The position numbers and the translations under genes were made by a program. From Dehalococcoidales bacterium (GTDB lineage: Bacteria > Chloroflexota > Dehalococcoidia > Dehalococcoidales > RBG-16-60-22), in assembly GCA_028712355.1 (NCBI GenBank), contig JAQTQH010000001.1, forward strand, positions 73,864 through 111,215: a DNA stretch of 37,352 bases, written 5' to 3'. Of the stretch, positions 37,303-37,352 are shown piece after piece (the first letter of the stretch is position 1; each line of letters opens with the position of its first letter). The notes below the pieces were generated by a model. That model ran no database searches, was not told the DNA's origin, and worked only from the letters and a program-made list of their open reading frames with translations.

Positions 37303-37352
37303 ATGTTCAAATCGGTTAGAGAATTTTTCAATTCTTTATCAGACGCCCAGCA
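37303..37352 (+). CDS. Unidentified gene, truncated at the right edge
   Basis: Only 16 codons are present (MFKSVREFFNSLSDAQ), preceded by AGGTG and the promoter at 37241. The start looks real, but nothing can be said of its function. Confidence 0.45.
   Translation, partial: MFKSVREFFNSLSDAQ

Noticed and set aside
1-37352. CRISPR arrays, tRNA or rRNA genes
   Set aside because: Repeats seen are few, palindromic and unevenly spaced, with no spacer pattern; I found no cloverleaf with a T-loop or rRNA-like stretch by eye.

Overview
The window looks like a stretch of chromosome (GC-rich by eye in its core) from an anaerobic bacterium, most plausibly a Chloroflexota/Dehalococcoidia-type lineage. 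That placement is inference, based on a selenocysteine-containing SelD, duplicated FmdB-like zinc ribbons, DUF763, a bacterial GH3-type adenylating enzyme, liv transporters paired with CoA ligases, a translation-release operon, and interspersed palindromic repeats of the 'TGTCATTGCGAG' type. I saw no rRNA, tRNA, CRISPR array or complete prophage.

Left part (1-4970). The minus strand opens with a T-box leader whose specifier reads UGG (Trp); the gene it controls lies off the left edge. Next come an iron-sulfur flavoprotein-like reductase, a universal stress protein and a DegV protein. selD follows, with an in-frame UGA at the catalytic position. A cobO corrinoid adenosyltransferase overlaps a YbjN-like unknown gene, and this pair converges on selD.

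Uptake and activation module (4945-15633). A strong promoter and a structured leader precede an acyl-CoA synthetase. After it come livH, livM, a lipoprotein substrate-binding protein, livF and a PaaK-like ligase. The second ATPase, livG, lies on the opposite strand in an operon with a metallo-beta-lactamase-fold hydrolase and a small unknown protein. A MITE-like element and an AT-rich orphan gene sit between the two halves. Together these genes suggest import of a small organic acid or amphipathic substrate followed by CoA thioesterification; the substrate is not evident.

Middle part (15700-27770). This holds an FmdB-like protein and DUF763, a membrane-anchored molybdopterin oxidoreductase with a small membrane protein, glycyl-tRNA synthetase, and an SbcD-type nuclease. 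An AT-rich SRA-like/HNH endonuclease gene follows, then a second FmdB-like protein. Next are speD-speE (polyamine synthesis), the prfA-prmC-P-loop/DRTGG operon and a PAP2-like membrane protein.

Right part (27771-37352). A type IV pilin diverges from its prepilin peptidase. A GH3-family enzyme follows behind a long leader, then a membrane-anchored GAF-GAF-GGDEF-HD-GYP protein and a receiver/LuxR regulator with a degenerate acidic pocket. The window ends in an AT-rich, probably acquired, minus-strand operon of four genes: a small RHH-like protein, LemA, Nudix and a 2H phosphoesterase. A divergently transcribed gene is cut off at the right edge.

Four points stand out. One is the mutually exclusive hairpins that can hide or free the ribosome-binding site of the acyl-CoA synthetase. 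Another is the Sec codon in selD. A third is a set of genes whose -10 boxes lie almost on the start codon (leaderless mRNAs). The last is the compact LemA/Nudix/2H operon, which I cannot match to a described system.
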